Notes: a model not told the origin generated them from the letters alone. A stretch of 64,000 bases of DNA from Antedon mediterranea (GCF_964355755.1 NC_092671.1:18256001-18320000); one strand, 5' to 3'. Shown: positions 51,101 through 57,991, counted from the first letter of the stretch. Made by a program: numbers and translations.

Positions 51101-52088
51101 ACTTAATGTAAATTATTGCAGCATAGCAAATATAAGCAGAATAAACAAAACAAATATTGGTTTCTGTCAAATGAAAGACAGCTCATCATTTTAAACCATT
51201 CTTTGTGACCAAAATGATGTTTTATGCAGTATTTAAAAATTAAAAATGATTTCTTTATGTTAATATCCATTTTATAAAATACCCTATTCTATGATTCAAT
51301 ATCTACTTAGCTAGAGCAAAGATTAAATAAATCAATACATATCGGACAAAGCATGAATTTATGAATGTTACATTTGTATACTGTGTCCTCGTCATTCGTT
51401 TATACGAGTATTTAGTAAATGGTATTGGTATATTAAAGCACAACTTCAATTATGTTCTTGTTCTAGGTGAGAGATTAATTGGTGCAGACATTCGTGTTGG
51501 TAACGACAATGTCTCACCTTTTACTGGAAATTCAAAATGTGGTACTGTTACATCATCGATGATTGGATCAAACCGTATCGTATTTGTGTGTAACAAACCA
51601 ATCAGGGGACATTACATCACTGTTCGTCTTCCTGGAACAATGTGTCTCAGTATTTGTGAAATAGAAGCTGAGGAAGGTAGGAAATGTTTCTACATGTATC
51701 GATAAATGTATTTTAATATCCGTAACGTTGCAGACAGTCATGATCTGAATGTTTGTCTGTCCAAAATCATTCACTGTAATTCTAATTCGAATCATTTTAA
51801 AATTAATTACAATTCTTTATTAAATTAGATTATAATTTGAAAACATTTATTCATAACTCAGTGAAATTAGACATAGCCTGCATGTTCTTCATAATTCGTA
51901 CAAAGCCTTACGACGTAGAGGCCTCTTATGCTAATGAATTTATCAAGATATTCTTTTGTCTATTAGACTAGTAGAGTCTATCAAAAAATAATTACAGTAC
52001 AATCTAAAAGTAAAATGGATATCTTTATTCCACAGGTGACTTTGCCAGACAAAAGACGGATGATTATGAACGAATACATTATTATTAA
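26850..52088 (+). CDS. Gene C: secreted SUEL plus four F-type lectin domains
   Basis: Sixteen coding exons join in one frame: 26850-26901, 33009-33350, 33612-33653, 36337-36465, 36621-36743, 37234-37446, 43907-44038, 44845-44988, 46528-46731, 47868-47993, 49090-49194, 49687-49896, 50338-50466, 50990-51094, 51467-51676, 52036-52088 (2319 nt, about 772 aa). All fifteen introns are phase 1. Order: signal peptide (MKIVPAFCLLALFLTTS), SUEL lectin, short linker, four F-type lectin (FTP) domains each made of three exons, and a 17-residue polar tail without a membrane anchor. SUEL domains bind rhamnose/galactose; F-type lectins bind fucose. Inferred role: secreted multivalent glycan recognition, for example agglutination or pathogen binding. 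Introns hold about 20 kb of transposons. Confidence 0.87.
27513..27704. mobile_element. Foldback MITE, copy 1
   Basis: Near-perfect inverted arms 27554-27600 and 27611-27655 share 'aatggtacaaataatggcat' and 'gaatgatgaaaggttat', separated by only 10 bp. Outer ends are tcaaat-acag and cctgtcatttga. The same family recurs at 29058-29278. Confidence 0.8.
27931..28670. mobile_element. Long-inverted-repeat element, about 740 bp
   Basis: The arms 27931-28013 and 28599-28670 are inverted copies. Shared words include 'ggcaccggaactcaactgcc', 'caccgttagggaatccgaca' and 'gctattgcgcatgcccag'. The left arm has about ten extra bases after ATACGCCGTG. The centre has no transposase-like ORF. This is a non-autonomous DNA element; target duplication not resolved. 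Confidence 0.75.
29058..29278. mobile_element. Foldback MITE, copy 2
   Basis: Arms running inward from tcaaatgacaggaatctat (left) and tagattcctgttatttga (right) are complementary for most of 100 bp and include the same 'gtaatggtacaaataatggc' core as copy 1. Two copies about 1.5 kb apart sit in intron 1 of gene C. Confidence 0.8.
29280..31349. other. Intron 1 of gene C, no exon supported
   Basis: AT-rich sequence. Short ORFs at 29275-29695 and 30467-30954 lack domain signals. A candidate donor (aaggtaagt near 29480) is not linked to any coding frame I can recognise. Confidence 0.4.
31350..31917 (+). mobile_element. Decayed LINE reverse-transcriptase fragment
   Basis: Three frames together give an RT segment: YLKNRTQITSF, MTCGVPQRSILGPLLFLIYI, then FADDS (the YADD-like catalytic motif), a stop, and further on KTNKLSLNVDKTNFIHFS and LNWKRHINTISNTISRSIGI. 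At least two frameshifts and one stop break it. It is truncated on the right where the minisatellite foldback begins. Confidence 0.8.
31918..32646. mobile_element. Inverted minisatellite foldback element
   Basis: 31918-32079 is a tandem array of a ~15-bp unit (gatgaaaattgcgtc) and 32372-32646 is an array of its reverse complement (ttttcatcgatgcag). Together they can fold into a large hairpin around a GC-rich 290-bp core. Overlapping ORFs on both strands are shadows. Foldback transposons with satellite-like arms are known; no family can be named. Confidence 0.7.
33009..33350 (+). CDS. Gene C exon 2: SUEL/rhamnose-binding lectin domain
   Basis: About 100 residues of Gal_Lectin (SUEL) type: VCENDKLTIDC at the start, SAGYGRS (the YGR sugar-site motif), then Cys at RCP, ACF, LCQ and FCEV, and FGDNCAHVTKKYLEVIYR before the last Cys, whose codon is split with exon 3 (33612-33653). 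Eight Cys match the family pattern. The usual DPC motif reads DNC here. The exon is symmetric (phase 1-1) and follows directly on the signal peptide exon. Exon 3 adds only a 14-residue linker. Confidence 0.93.
33757..33965 (-). mobile_element. tRNA-derived SINE, copy 1
   Basis: On the minus strand it reads ...'gcccaagtggtctaattgtt' (A-box region), then 'ccgagttcgaatattgg' (B-box region). The 5' and distal parts share 'ttggatagcgactctt' and 'tgatacgccctcat' with the copy at 47030. Confidence 0.65.
34200..34350 (+). mobile_element. Possible LINE 3' end
   Basis: Sequence ending '...aaaatgaaaataaattgaat' with an (AATTG)n tail at about 34315-34330 resembles the (AATTG)n 3' tail of the LINE at 40679. 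No coding part is present. Confidence 0.35.
34770..35035 (-). mobile_element. Dispersed repeat R (copy 1) with hammerhead-like core
   Basis: Contains 'tgacaatgctgtgggtatca', 'ggctggatctcaatggagat' and the block at 34879-34922. On the minus strand that block reads CTGATGA, a short hairpin, then CCC-GAAA followed by AGCT-C. This is the hammerhead catalytic core order. Copies 2 and 3 lie at 35945 and 45530. The core arrangement is typical of ribozymes in Penelope-like retroelement ends. Confidence 0.6.
35110..35723 (-). mobile_element. Penelope-like element 3' fragment (GIY-YIG endonuclease plus hammerhead)
   Basis: The minus-strand ORF 35644-35378 starts LYIGETKRRLGDRFVEHLRS, with later HFCNNEHS and a C-terminal EERIIVKL...GIN pattern. 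This is the GIY-YIG domain of Penelope-like elements, with LYIG in the GIY/YIG position, R (RRLGDRF), H (EHL) and E (EERI). Upstream, FCISCTKCN is present in a different frame (to about 35723), so a single-base frameshift separates the two parts. About 220 bp downstream lies a hammerhead motif (35113-35165), the expected position in the element's terminal repeat. Truncated and inactive. Confidence 0.85.
35113..35165 (-). ncRNA. Hammerhead ribozyme motif of Penelope-like element
   Basis: Minus-strand order: UUUUCAC, CUGAUGA core, stem II GGGC-UAU-GCCC, GAAA core, ACAUGU, C, GUUAAAA. UUUUCAC pairs with GUUAAAA in 6 of 7 positions (stem I). ACAUGU is self-complementary, a minimal stem III. GUC precedes the predicted cleavage. 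One extra U separates CUGAUGA from stem II. Hammerheads with tiny palindromic stem III are documented in Penelope-like elements and cleave best as dimers. Confidence 0.75.
35858..35928 (-). tRNA. tRNA-like gene or tRNA-derived pseudogene
   Basis: The minus-strand 71-nt sequence folds as a full cloverleaf: acceptor GGCTCTG/CAGAGAC (one mismatch), D arm with A box TGGTCTAGTGG, anticodon stem CTCGC/GCGAG (perfect), 7-nt loop CCTGTTA, T arm with perfect B box GGTTCGAATCC. A T5 run follows as a Pol III stop. Body sequence is closest to animal tRNA-Pro, but the loop gives TGT in the anticodon position with C instead of U at position 33. Probably a decayed tRNA or SINE head. Confidence 0.65.
35945..36190 (-). 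mobile_element. Dispersed repeat R, copy 2, with (TA)n and local duplication
   Basis: Same sequence as copy 1 up to the hammerhead-like block (36061-36105, stem II GGGC/GCCC intact here), then a (TA)n run, then the segment 'ggagatacaaaa...gcgaaaagctaaatc' repeated a second time at 36138-36185. Confidence 0.6.
36337..37446 (+). CDS. Gene C F-type lectin domain 1 (exons 4-6)
   Basis: Exons 36337-36465, 36621-36743 and 37234-37446. Part a carries QSSTLYHATADRAIDG, part b GPWWKINLGTQKHISKIVIY then NRNDNECFRCG, part c RLVGVEVRVGDD and C-terminal LCEVQIYG. This is the F5/8-like fucolectin (FTP) fold. The NRxD segment has an insertion relative to the other three domains (NECFRCG instead of CCG), so its sugar-site loop probably differs. 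Confidence 0.9.
36466..36620. repeat. (ATT/GTT)n microsatellite in a short intron of gene C
   Basis: Run of ttattattattattattg and related triplets at about 36480-36555 between exons 4 and 5. Confidence 0.7.
38041..38910. repeat. Dispersed repeat with inverted TTGAGGGAGG termini, copy 1
   Basis: TTGAGGGAGGCGTTTAT (38041) is matched in inverted orientation by ATAAGCACCTCCCTCAA (38747-38763). Large parts (38085-38280 and 38740-38910) recur at 55480-56015. Shared words include 'aaatctccgccttggata' and 'gataacattagtt'. A 122-codon ORF inside shows no family I can name and its second copy is out of frame, so I treat it as repeat-derived. Confidence 0.6.
38911..39470. other. Intron 6 of gene C, nothing recognised
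   Basis: AT-rich, no open frame or structured repeat seen. Confidence 0.4.
39471..43840 (-). mobile_element. LINE B, interrupted by LINE A
   Basis: LINE B is in two pieces on the minus strand. The upstream piece (43840-43643) encodes KIARVHPLFKRR and VLSKVLERAVYVQIEKYLND. The downstream piece (40678-39471) encodes HFSTDSCLIHIND, VSLDLQKAFDTVDHGIL and the RT C-terminal region, with frameshifts, and ends in an (ATTC)n tail at 39471. The two pieces meet in the same reading frame across the 6-bp duplication flanking LINE A, which shows they were one element. The YxDD block is degraded. Confidence 0.85.
40679..43636 (-). mobile_element. LINE A, 2.96 kb, nested in LINE B
   Basis: Minus-strand order: endonuclease C-terminal part (VGIIYRPPDSN, MGDFNINLLKHAS), linker, RT blocks (IAKVIPIYKKGDRHLASNYR, PISLLPIFSKIFEKIVHSRL), MDLSKAFDIIDHSILLNKLF, GSVLGPLLFLVYVNDI, FADDT and a C-terminal region to 40986, then 3' UTR with an (AATTG)n tail. 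Frame changes near 43560, 42110 and 41940 show it is inactive. The 5' end is truncated inside the endonuclease. ATATTC flanks it on both sides (40673-40678 and 43637-43642). Confidence 0.9.
43907..46731 (+). CDS. Gene C F-type lectin domain 2 (exons 7-9)
   Basis: Exons 43907-44038, 44845-44988 and 46528-46731. Landmarks: VSQSTVLRAADPERAIDGNT in part a, QWWYVDLRTQKNISKVVLY and NREDCCG in part b, RRLVGAKILVGDN, QCG, TCLTLCEVQIYG-like end in part c. NREDCCGARR fits the RxDx4(R/K) half of the F-type sugar-binding signature. The His expected 25 residues before the first Arg is not found (Pro there). Part b is longer than in other domains owing to an acidic insert after CYELDYHEPDE. Confidence 0.9.
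44125..44755. repeat. 17-bp minisatellite (GCCGGGTGGCAACATAG)n
   Basis: Roughly 33 near-identical 17-bp units (44125-44696), with variants (caatata, cattata) grouped at both edges, followed by four 15-bp units (gcataggtggcaaaa). It fills most of the intron between exons 7 and 8 of gene C. Minus-strand Pro/Leu/Cys-rich ORFs in all three frames are artefacts: 17 is not a multiple of 3, so each frame cycles through the same peptides. Confidence 0.95.
44989..46527. other. Intron 8 of gene C
   Basis: AT-rich intron that carries repeat R copy 3 (45530-45800) and otherwise shows no supported feature. Confidence 0.5.
45530..45800 (-). mobile_element. Dispersed repeat R, copy 3, mutated core
   Basis: Same order as copies 1 and 2. 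On the minus strand the hammerhead-like core now reads TTGATGA (C to T) and GAAC (A to C), so two catalytic bases are changed while stem II is retained. Ends near 'ggtggagtctgaa' like copy 1. Confidence 0.6.
47030..47215 (-). mobile_element. tRNA-derived SINE, copy 2
   Basis: Minus strand: 'ccccagtggtctaatagtta' A-box region preceded by 'gaacaataccatgaaag' and 'gagtcgctatccaatcgag'. Same layout as copies 1 (33757, same strand) and 3 (47630, opposite strand). Confidence 0.65.
47630..47765 (+). mobile_element. tRNA-derived SINE, copy 3
   Basis: 'agagtcgctatccaatcaag' then 'gaacaataccatgaaagc' then a tRNA-like part ending in 'ggttccgggttcaaatct', a clear B box. About 400 bp from copy 2 in inverted orientation, so the pair could form a hairpin in the pre-mRNA. 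Confidence 0.65.
47868..49896 (+). CDS. Gene C F-type lectin domain 3 (exons 10-12)
   Basis: Exons 47868-47993, 49090-49194 and 49687-49896. Landmarks: LQSSIFHGGTAVRAIDGNTN, GPWWYFNFGIQKRISKIVLY, NREDCCGDKRLVGAEIRVGN, QCGDS, VSVRLPGNECLSLCEVQIYG. NREDCCGDKR fits RxDx4K. The residue 25 before this Arg is Lys and not His. The intron between exons 10 and 11 holds the 1-kb triplet microsatellite. Confidence 0.9.
48045..49012. repeat. Compound triplet microsatellite, about 1 kb
   Basis: 48045-48640 is built of TTG/CTG/TTA triplets (TGTTGC words). 48641-49012 switches to ATT/ATC/ACC triplets. Inside, a segment of about 135 bp starting near 48283 is repeated about 197 bp downstream. The poly-Leu, poly-Ser and poly-His ORFs here are artefacts. 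Confidence 0.9.
50338..51676 (+). CDS. Gene C F-type lectin domain 4 (exons 13-15)
   Basis: Exons 50338-50466, 50990-51094 and 51467-51676. Landmarks: KQSSTLRPGRDATKAIDGNK, DPWWYADLGRQTFISKIVLY, NREDCCGGERLIGADIRVGN, KCGTV, ITVRLPGTMCLSICEIEAEE. Here the position after RxDx4 is Glu, so even this part of the sugar signature is altered. The last exon (52036-52088) adds GDFARQKTDDYERIHYY and stop. Confidence 0.9.
50825..50915. mobile_element. Half copy of the foldback MITE
   Basis: 'actgaatgttttgttttcgtgcaatgg' and 'aacaaataatg' match one arm of the element at 29058-29278, with a diverged short second arm. It sits about 75 bp before exon 14 of gene C. Confidence 0.5.
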
Positions 52089-52099
52089 TTTGTAGAACC

Positions 52100-52683
52100 A
52101 AGTGTGAACAAGTTGTGCCTTAAACACATGAATTCAAAATGCGTTTTCTTACGAAAAAAAGTAGATTTAATTAATTTTGCTTTTTTAATTAACAAGAAGT
52201 TACATTGTACACTAACTAATATAATTATGTTTTTTAAGGGTTCAATTGAATCCCCTTGTAAACGTTTTTTGTTATACTATAATTACGTAAATATAAACAA
52301 AGTAGATTTGAAAATAGATTTTGAACACGATTGAATAACTGAATTGTAATTAAAGACATGCTATGCTTGAATGTAAATGTTCATCTCATTTGTAATCTTA
52401 AAATAATATACACATTTCGTTTTTATTAGGCAAATGGTAGACTATGCAAAATTAAATTGTAAAAACCTTCTTGACAGTTTCCTTGTTCCTTACATGACGC
52501 AACAGTGCTGCAAAAATCGCAGGTTTGATTTTACGCAGGCGGAGGAAAACACAATTATTGGAAGGGAATTTGCTTACGTTGCGTAGGTTGCGTTACGTTG
52601 CGTTGCAAGTGGGAACCAAGCTTAAGAAATAAAATAGATTCTATATTTGTATTACCGTTACTGCTCGTCTGTGTAAATTGGCC
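52100..52683. other. 3' flank of gene C, no gene seen
   Basis: AT-rich 3' UTR and intergenic sequence between the convergent genes C and D. An AATAAA at 52628 is a candidate polyadenylation signal for gene C. The ORF at 52104 has no support. Confidence 0.4.
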
Positions 52684-52889
52684 TTTAAGTTTTGAGTTGC
52701 ACTTAAACACAACGATATAGCACAACACAGTGATTGTATGAAGTAAAACTTCACAACAATTACGTTTAGATGATGACGGGTATGGATTTATTCCGAATGA
52801 TTAATTTGTTTTCTTTTAATTGATAACAGTTTTGGAAAGTAGAATAATTAGCCAGACAATAATCAATTGTGTAATTGAAATATTGATAA

Positions 52890-52895
52890 TTTATT
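52890..52895 (-). promoter_or_regulatory. Polyadenylation signal of gene D
   Basis: AATAAA on the minus strand, about 160 bp after the stop of the sulfotransferase terminal exon. It is conserved in the duplicated 3' end at 55139-55410. Confidence 0.5.
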
Positions 52896-53052
52896 GTAAG
52901 TATTGTAAACAAAGCATAACTAAACAACATGCTTCAGCCAGGGAAGAGTGAAATTGTAAGTTCATCGTCTTCTCTGATGCAGTAGACTACTTGAACATTT
53001 AAAAATGTGACATCAGTGGCATCCAGTATCGTCATCAAACGAACATTAATAT

Positions 53053-54960
53053 TTACACATAATTGTTTGAAGGTTTGCATGGCGAAGTAAAGCAAATGTT
53101 GATATCATGTTTGCCGTACACATAGTTCTGAAATGAACTGTTGAGTTTCTCGACTATGCTTCGATAGTCCTCAGGGGTGACGATGATCAAAGTAAATTGA
53201 TCGTGGATAAAATCAACAGTTCTTTTCAGACCTATTAACGTGGTGTACGACAAACTTTATCTAAAAAATCTCAGTATATTTCGTTACGGTCAAACCAAAC
53301 TCCTCACATCCCCCTTCCCTCAAAATGCCTATAATTCCCTAATAATTCAATTCAGAGCTGCTTTCGTAGAATATTATAAAAAAAAAATATCGGCAATAGG
53401 CTATTAGGTAGTAGTCTTCATTATTATTCCATTGTTTTTATAATTCATAATCAAATACAAGACCCGTGCCTTTCATTTTTTATTCGTATATTTTATCGAA
53501 TTCTTCACTCTGTGCAACCGTAAAATAATTCTTCCAATCGCCAACTTTTCCTAAAACAGAATTCAGAATTATTGGCATTGTGAAAGTTGATTAAAAGATC
53601 ATAAAATTATTCTAAATTGCTAATATCGGGTACAACAACCATTATCATTAAATCATTATTTTGCCTTAAGCGCTGTCTACTCTATTAAACTTTATGTAAA
53701 AATATGATGTGCCTAACCACGTCCTTATTTCCACCACCCGAAAAATGTGAATTATAATGGTTCTTTGATTAATGCAATTGCTGTGATTAGTTGTGGTATT
53801 TAACGTCACACCTTAACTTTGCTGTCAAAACTATCAACCTTTTCTCATAAATTTAGTCGATGCTTTATCATCTATGCCTACAGTTGTGCTGTCTGAATAG
53901 TTTGTTTTTGGATACTTTTTCATACTACCAAACGATTTCATCTAGTTTGCCATCAGGAATAGGCCAACCGAAGAATTCAGAAACCTTTACAATTACAGAT
54001 GACAGATTCTAAAGTGTAACACAATCAGACTGTTATTATTAGTAAAACAAATTAAAAGTTTGTATTTCAAGGATATTTCTTGTATGTAGCCTACATAACT
54101 TTTTTTCGATTCGTTAAGTGATACAAACAAATATTTTTTTCATACGACCTACTTTTTGCATATCTTCATATTTTATGAAAAGAAAATTGTCGTCATTACG
54201 GCGACTCCACCAGTACAAATTAATGTCGAACCAACTTCCACGATGAGCTGAAAATAAGAGAAATATGAGAGAAATTGGTTCTAAAAGCAAGTTATTCGGT
54301 ACTAAATCTTTATAATCTTTGGCATAAAATAACTGTTTGTTTACCGTATCTGAACTAGTGCCACCATTAATTAATATGATTCATTTCTCATTGTTGTCAC
54401 TGACCAATTATTGCGGTCTATATATTTCAATGGACATTTTATGAATGGTAAATATTAATCTAGTTGGCCATGTCAAAATCCCTCTCAACGCATGCGTATA
54501 AGCTGATTCGCGCGAACAAATTTGAAATGTTAACTTTATATAATATATTAAGTTATGCTTTTGCCATTTTTGGAGAGTTAAACCAGGGAAGGTAATTTCA
54601 CTCTTCCCTGGTTACACTAACTTTGACCACTTTTCATCACAAACATTAAAACTGAATTGTATGAGCTGTTTCGTGCTTGCTGATTGGAGTTTGAGTAATA
54701 GTCTTAAAATAGACCAATACATATAATAATGTTGATGGTGTCAACCTTTGCTTTGTTGGCATCTGGTGTTGTTGAAAATGAGTCTTGATTAGGCGGGGAG
54801 ACGCCAGACTATCTGCTATCTCATGAGGTCCAACAGCATGAAACCCTGATATTTGTATATCAAGAGAAACAAAATCTTTCTATGATGCTCTTGCTGTCTG
54901 CCTTTTTGAAGTCACAGCTATAGAATAGAACAGACACTATCTCTTGCATCCACGTAGTTC
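53053..54960 (-). pseudogene. Gene D: cytosolic sulfotransferase pseudogene
   Basis: Four minus-strand exons with splice sites are recognisable. 54960-54746 has GTTWMQEIV (end of the 5' PAPS-binding loop) and SPRLIKTHF. 54247-54153 has HRGSWFDINLYWWSRRNDD and FLFIKYEDMQ. 54008-53839 has SEFFGWPIPDGKLDEI and SMKKYPKTNYSDSTT...MRKG. 53231-53053 is the C-terminus. These are family 1 sulfotransferase landmarks (sulfate transfer from PAPS to alcohols or amines). Defects: a one-base-type frameshift in the first exon (after RFCFS), a frameshifting deletion before SMKKYP, no exon for the 3'-phosphate-binding RNPKD region, no first exon, and no GxxGxxK in the C-terminal part. It is on the opposite strand to gene C and converges with it. 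Confidence 0.85.
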
Positions 54961-55014
54961 CTATCAAGAAAAGTCTTTATTATTTTAGCGTCTACCGTCT
55001 AAAGCTCTGTCTAC

Positions 55015-55136
55015 ACTATCAAATTAGTGCTCAAATATGGTAGTGATATGCTCAAATTGGTAGTGAGACGTCACCATGTCTATATATGGGCACATCACAT
55101 TTTGTTGTCGCATCAACTTTGATAGCGTAGACAGAG
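55015..55136. mobile_element. Short TIR MITE, 122 bp
   Basis: CTCTGTCTACACTATCAAA at the left is inverted at the right as TTTGATAGCGTAGACAGAG (18 of 19 positions). Related partial copies occur near 53667 (gctgtctactctattaaac) and around 2950-3050 (shared 'atatgggcatatcac'-like words). It separates gene D from the duplicated 3' end. Confidence 0.8.
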
Positions 55137-55138
55137 AT

Positions 55139-55410
55139 TTTAAGTTTTGAGTTGCTCTGCAACGCAGTGATTGTATGGAGTAAAATAAATTACGATAGGT
55201 AGATGTATTCCGAATGATTAATTTGTTTTTCTTTTAATTGTTGGAAAGTAGAATATTAGCAAGAAAATAATCAATTGTGTAATTGAAATGATTGATAATT
55301 TATTGTAAGTATATAAACTAACAACATGATGCAGCAGCAGACATGAACATCTCGAAATGTTACTTTTTATCAGTGGCATCCAACATCATAACGAACATTA
55401 AAGACATTTC
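55139..55410 (-). repeat. Duplicate of the gene D 3' end
   Basis: Matches 52684-53053. Shared blocks are 'ttaagttttgagttgc', 'cagtgattgtatg', 'ttccgaatgattaatttgtt', 'aatcaattgtgtaattgaaa' and 'atcagtggcatcca', in the same order. Similarity stops where the terminal coding exon would begin, so this is the remnant of a second, tandem sulfotransferase gene whose coding part is gone. Confidence 0.75.
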
Positions 55411-55439
55411 ATTTCTGTTTTTAAATATTGATTGTTATA

Positions 55440-56015
55440 AATTATATATCTCAAGTATGCTTACCCCAAATATTATATATCTATATATAAATTATGGTTA
55501 ATTCTGACATAGGCGAGCACAATGCAAAAACTTCGGTACAAATCTCCGCCTTGGATACCTACCTTATCTTTCTCAGATGTACCACGAAACGTAGATTTGA
55601 TAACATTAGTTTTCAATTCGACGCTTTTGTTCCATATTTCTATCTTAGGAAGATATTATAAAGAGTTTTTAAACATAATTTATGATTTCAACAGTATATT
55701 TTCAACTCAATTTCAATTCTTCGCACTTTTATCTACACTTTACCAAGCATTTGTTATTCTTTTTTACCACTTTTCATATCTATTAGAGGATTTCATTTTA
55801 TTATAAATGTTACCATATTATCAAAACTTAAAAATTAACGTATATCCCTCGAATAAGCACCTCCCTCAAATGAACTCCGCCTCCCCAAAGGGCCCTACCA
55901 AACAATAAACACTATACTTTAAAATGTTATTAATCATCTAAAACACTGTGAAACAGAGTAGTTTAGTTTTACGAATGTCAAGCATTTTCAATAATGGTAA
56001 CCGACAGAAAACGTA
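55440..56015. repeat. Dispersed repeat with TTGAGGGAGG end, copy 2
   Basis: Corresponds to 38085-38910: 'aaatctccgccttggata', 'gaaacgtagatttgataac', 'gaataagcacctccctcaaa' and 'tgaactccgcctcccca' occur in the same order. The TTGAGGGAGG left end of copy 1 is absent. Confidence 0.65.
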
Positions 56016-56499
56016 CAAGGAGAACATTTTTATCATTCTGAGGACCATCGTCTACACTTCCTAGACGGGGAGCGAGCGAAGCGAGCTCACCCTCTAGTAG
56101 TAATAAATTTATTAATATACATTTTAGAATTTCAAATGTTTGAAAACGTACTAATATTTTTTCCATTATAAATTGGCAAATAATATTATTTATGTTGCCC
56201 CGTATATTGAAATTCTTAGATTAAGATTCTTTATTTACTATGGATATATTATTCGATCATGGTATTCCAAAATAAAAGATGAATAAATTAAATGAATGTG
56301 AAATAAACACGTAAAAAAATAGGAAGTGTAAATCCTGCAGCACCACTATTTCATGATTAAACGAGTTCGCTTACGTCACTGCTTTCTGACAAGTCCGCCC
56401 TTATTCTTCATTATTATTGATATTATTGTGTTGCCAAATGCTTCATTTTAAATTATATCTGTATTTGTGTGTCTGTTGTATGTTTGTATTGTAATATAA
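56016..56499. other. No gene seen
   Basis: Includes a short 'gcgagcgaagcgagct' palindrome (56070-56090) like the GC-rich blocks inside the TIR element at 9184-11224, then AT-rich sequence up to the LTR. Confidence 0.4.
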
Positions 56500-57085
56500 T
56501 GTTGCGTTGTTGAGGTACTAATGAAAGACTCTGACTCGCTTGACTGTCGTAACACATATATTATTTATTCAGTATAATACTTCAGTACAATATACAACTA
56601 TAAGTATAGATAAGGAACGGACAATCAATGATGCTGTCAGTGAGGTGTGAAGTGTGTAGGTCTGCTGTGAGGTGTGTGCTCCGTGAGGTGGCTGTAAGGT
56701 GTGTCTGGGCCCTTCTGAAACTTGGGAGTATATTGGCTCAGTTCATTTGCATAATGTCATTACATCATCTGTGAGGGTAACGATTGGTCCTAAGTTGATC
56801 CAGGGGTGTTTAAGTGGGAGTGATTAACGGTATAATAAGGTATTTCTGTGATGGATGACACTGTCAAATCTGTACTTAAATAGTGTCGATCACTCCTGGT
56901 TTAACGATGGGAAAGTCACAAAATTAAGCTAAGTGTTTTCTTTAGGGATTCTATTATAAACTAAATGGTCATTAAAACATCTGGACAAACTCTCCTTTGG
57001 ACTTTCTGGGTCAAGTTTGTGAACCTATTTGAATTCCGATACAAAGGTCAATTTCTTAAATATAAAAGTATATCCTTATATCACA
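56500..57085 (-). repeat. 3' LTR, about 586 bp
   Basis: On the minus strand the right boundary starts TGTGATATAAGG immediately after a polypurine tract, and the left boundary ends ACGCAACA, giving TG...CA termini. The left boundary is inferred from those terminal bases and cannot be confirmed without the 5' LTR. Confidence 0.65.
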
Positions 57086-57110
57086 TCCCTCTGTTTCCCT
57101 TTTTTTTTTC
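57086..57110 (-). promoter_or_regulatory. Polypurine tract
   Basis: The minus strand reads A-run, GGGAAACAGAGGGA, directly abutting TGTGATAT. This is the expected second-strand priming site just upstream of a 3' LTR. Confidence 0.8.
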
Positions 57111-57991
57111 TAATCTATTTAACATATAAAAATGGTTATAATAGTGGCATGCAAAATTAAAGTTATATAAAAGAAAAAAAAACATTATTATACATATAAG
57201 CAAAAATTGAGTTAGCCAAAACCATTGACTCTGAAGTGTAACCTTATCACTTTCACTCTCTCTCTTCTCTCTCTTAAAAAAAATGAAATTAAAAATGAAT
57301 TTGGTATAAAATTCGCGTAAATCAAACATAAATCAGTTAAAAATAAAAATACAAAACTTAAAAAAATAGTATGTTACATTGAACATACATCAAATTCGTG
57401 CGACAACTTATCGCGTTCTAATGGTCTTCAAACATAAATCATCAAATTAAAACATAAAACTCAAGAAACTGTGGCTGATTAGCCTAAAATCAAATATCAA
57501 ACTTAATCACTTAAAACTTTAAAGAAACAAATGTGTGTGTCCCGTTGACACAAACTTATCCACAATATATCGTTATCGTCACAACTTTATCGATTTAAGC
57601 ATTTATATTCACAGGTAATTACGATTTCAATCAATCGACAAATTCGACTTTTGTACTCAATGTCAACAAAATTACAATTAAAAGTACTAAGAAAATCTCC
57701 TGTTATTGTATATCAATTAATTAATGCTTGAGATTAACGACTCAAAGGTTAAACAAAATATTTGTTACAAAATGATTGTCGTTCCTTTTAATATCTCAAT
57801 ATATCGATCATTCAAAATTCAAAATTAATCATTATCAAACTCGTTACAAAATCAATACTTAATCATAATTTCAATTCTCTTTTAACTGAAATCACATCAT
57901 TACTAAACAAATCTCATCAAATACGTAGACTATGCTATCAATAATTTAGCAAATGTCGTAATTAAAAATAATCTTGCAAAAAAAAATTAAA
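57111..57991. other. Untranslated region between pol and 3' LTR
   Basis: A-rich on the minus strand's complement, no ORF beyond 82 codons and no envelope-like signal. Belongs to the LTR element. Confidence 0.6.

Noticed and set aside
54579-54611. Palindrome 'accagggaag...cttccctggt'
   Set aside because: A short 12-bp-arm hairpin; similar half-sites near 52939 and 37650 exist but no element boundaries could be drawn.
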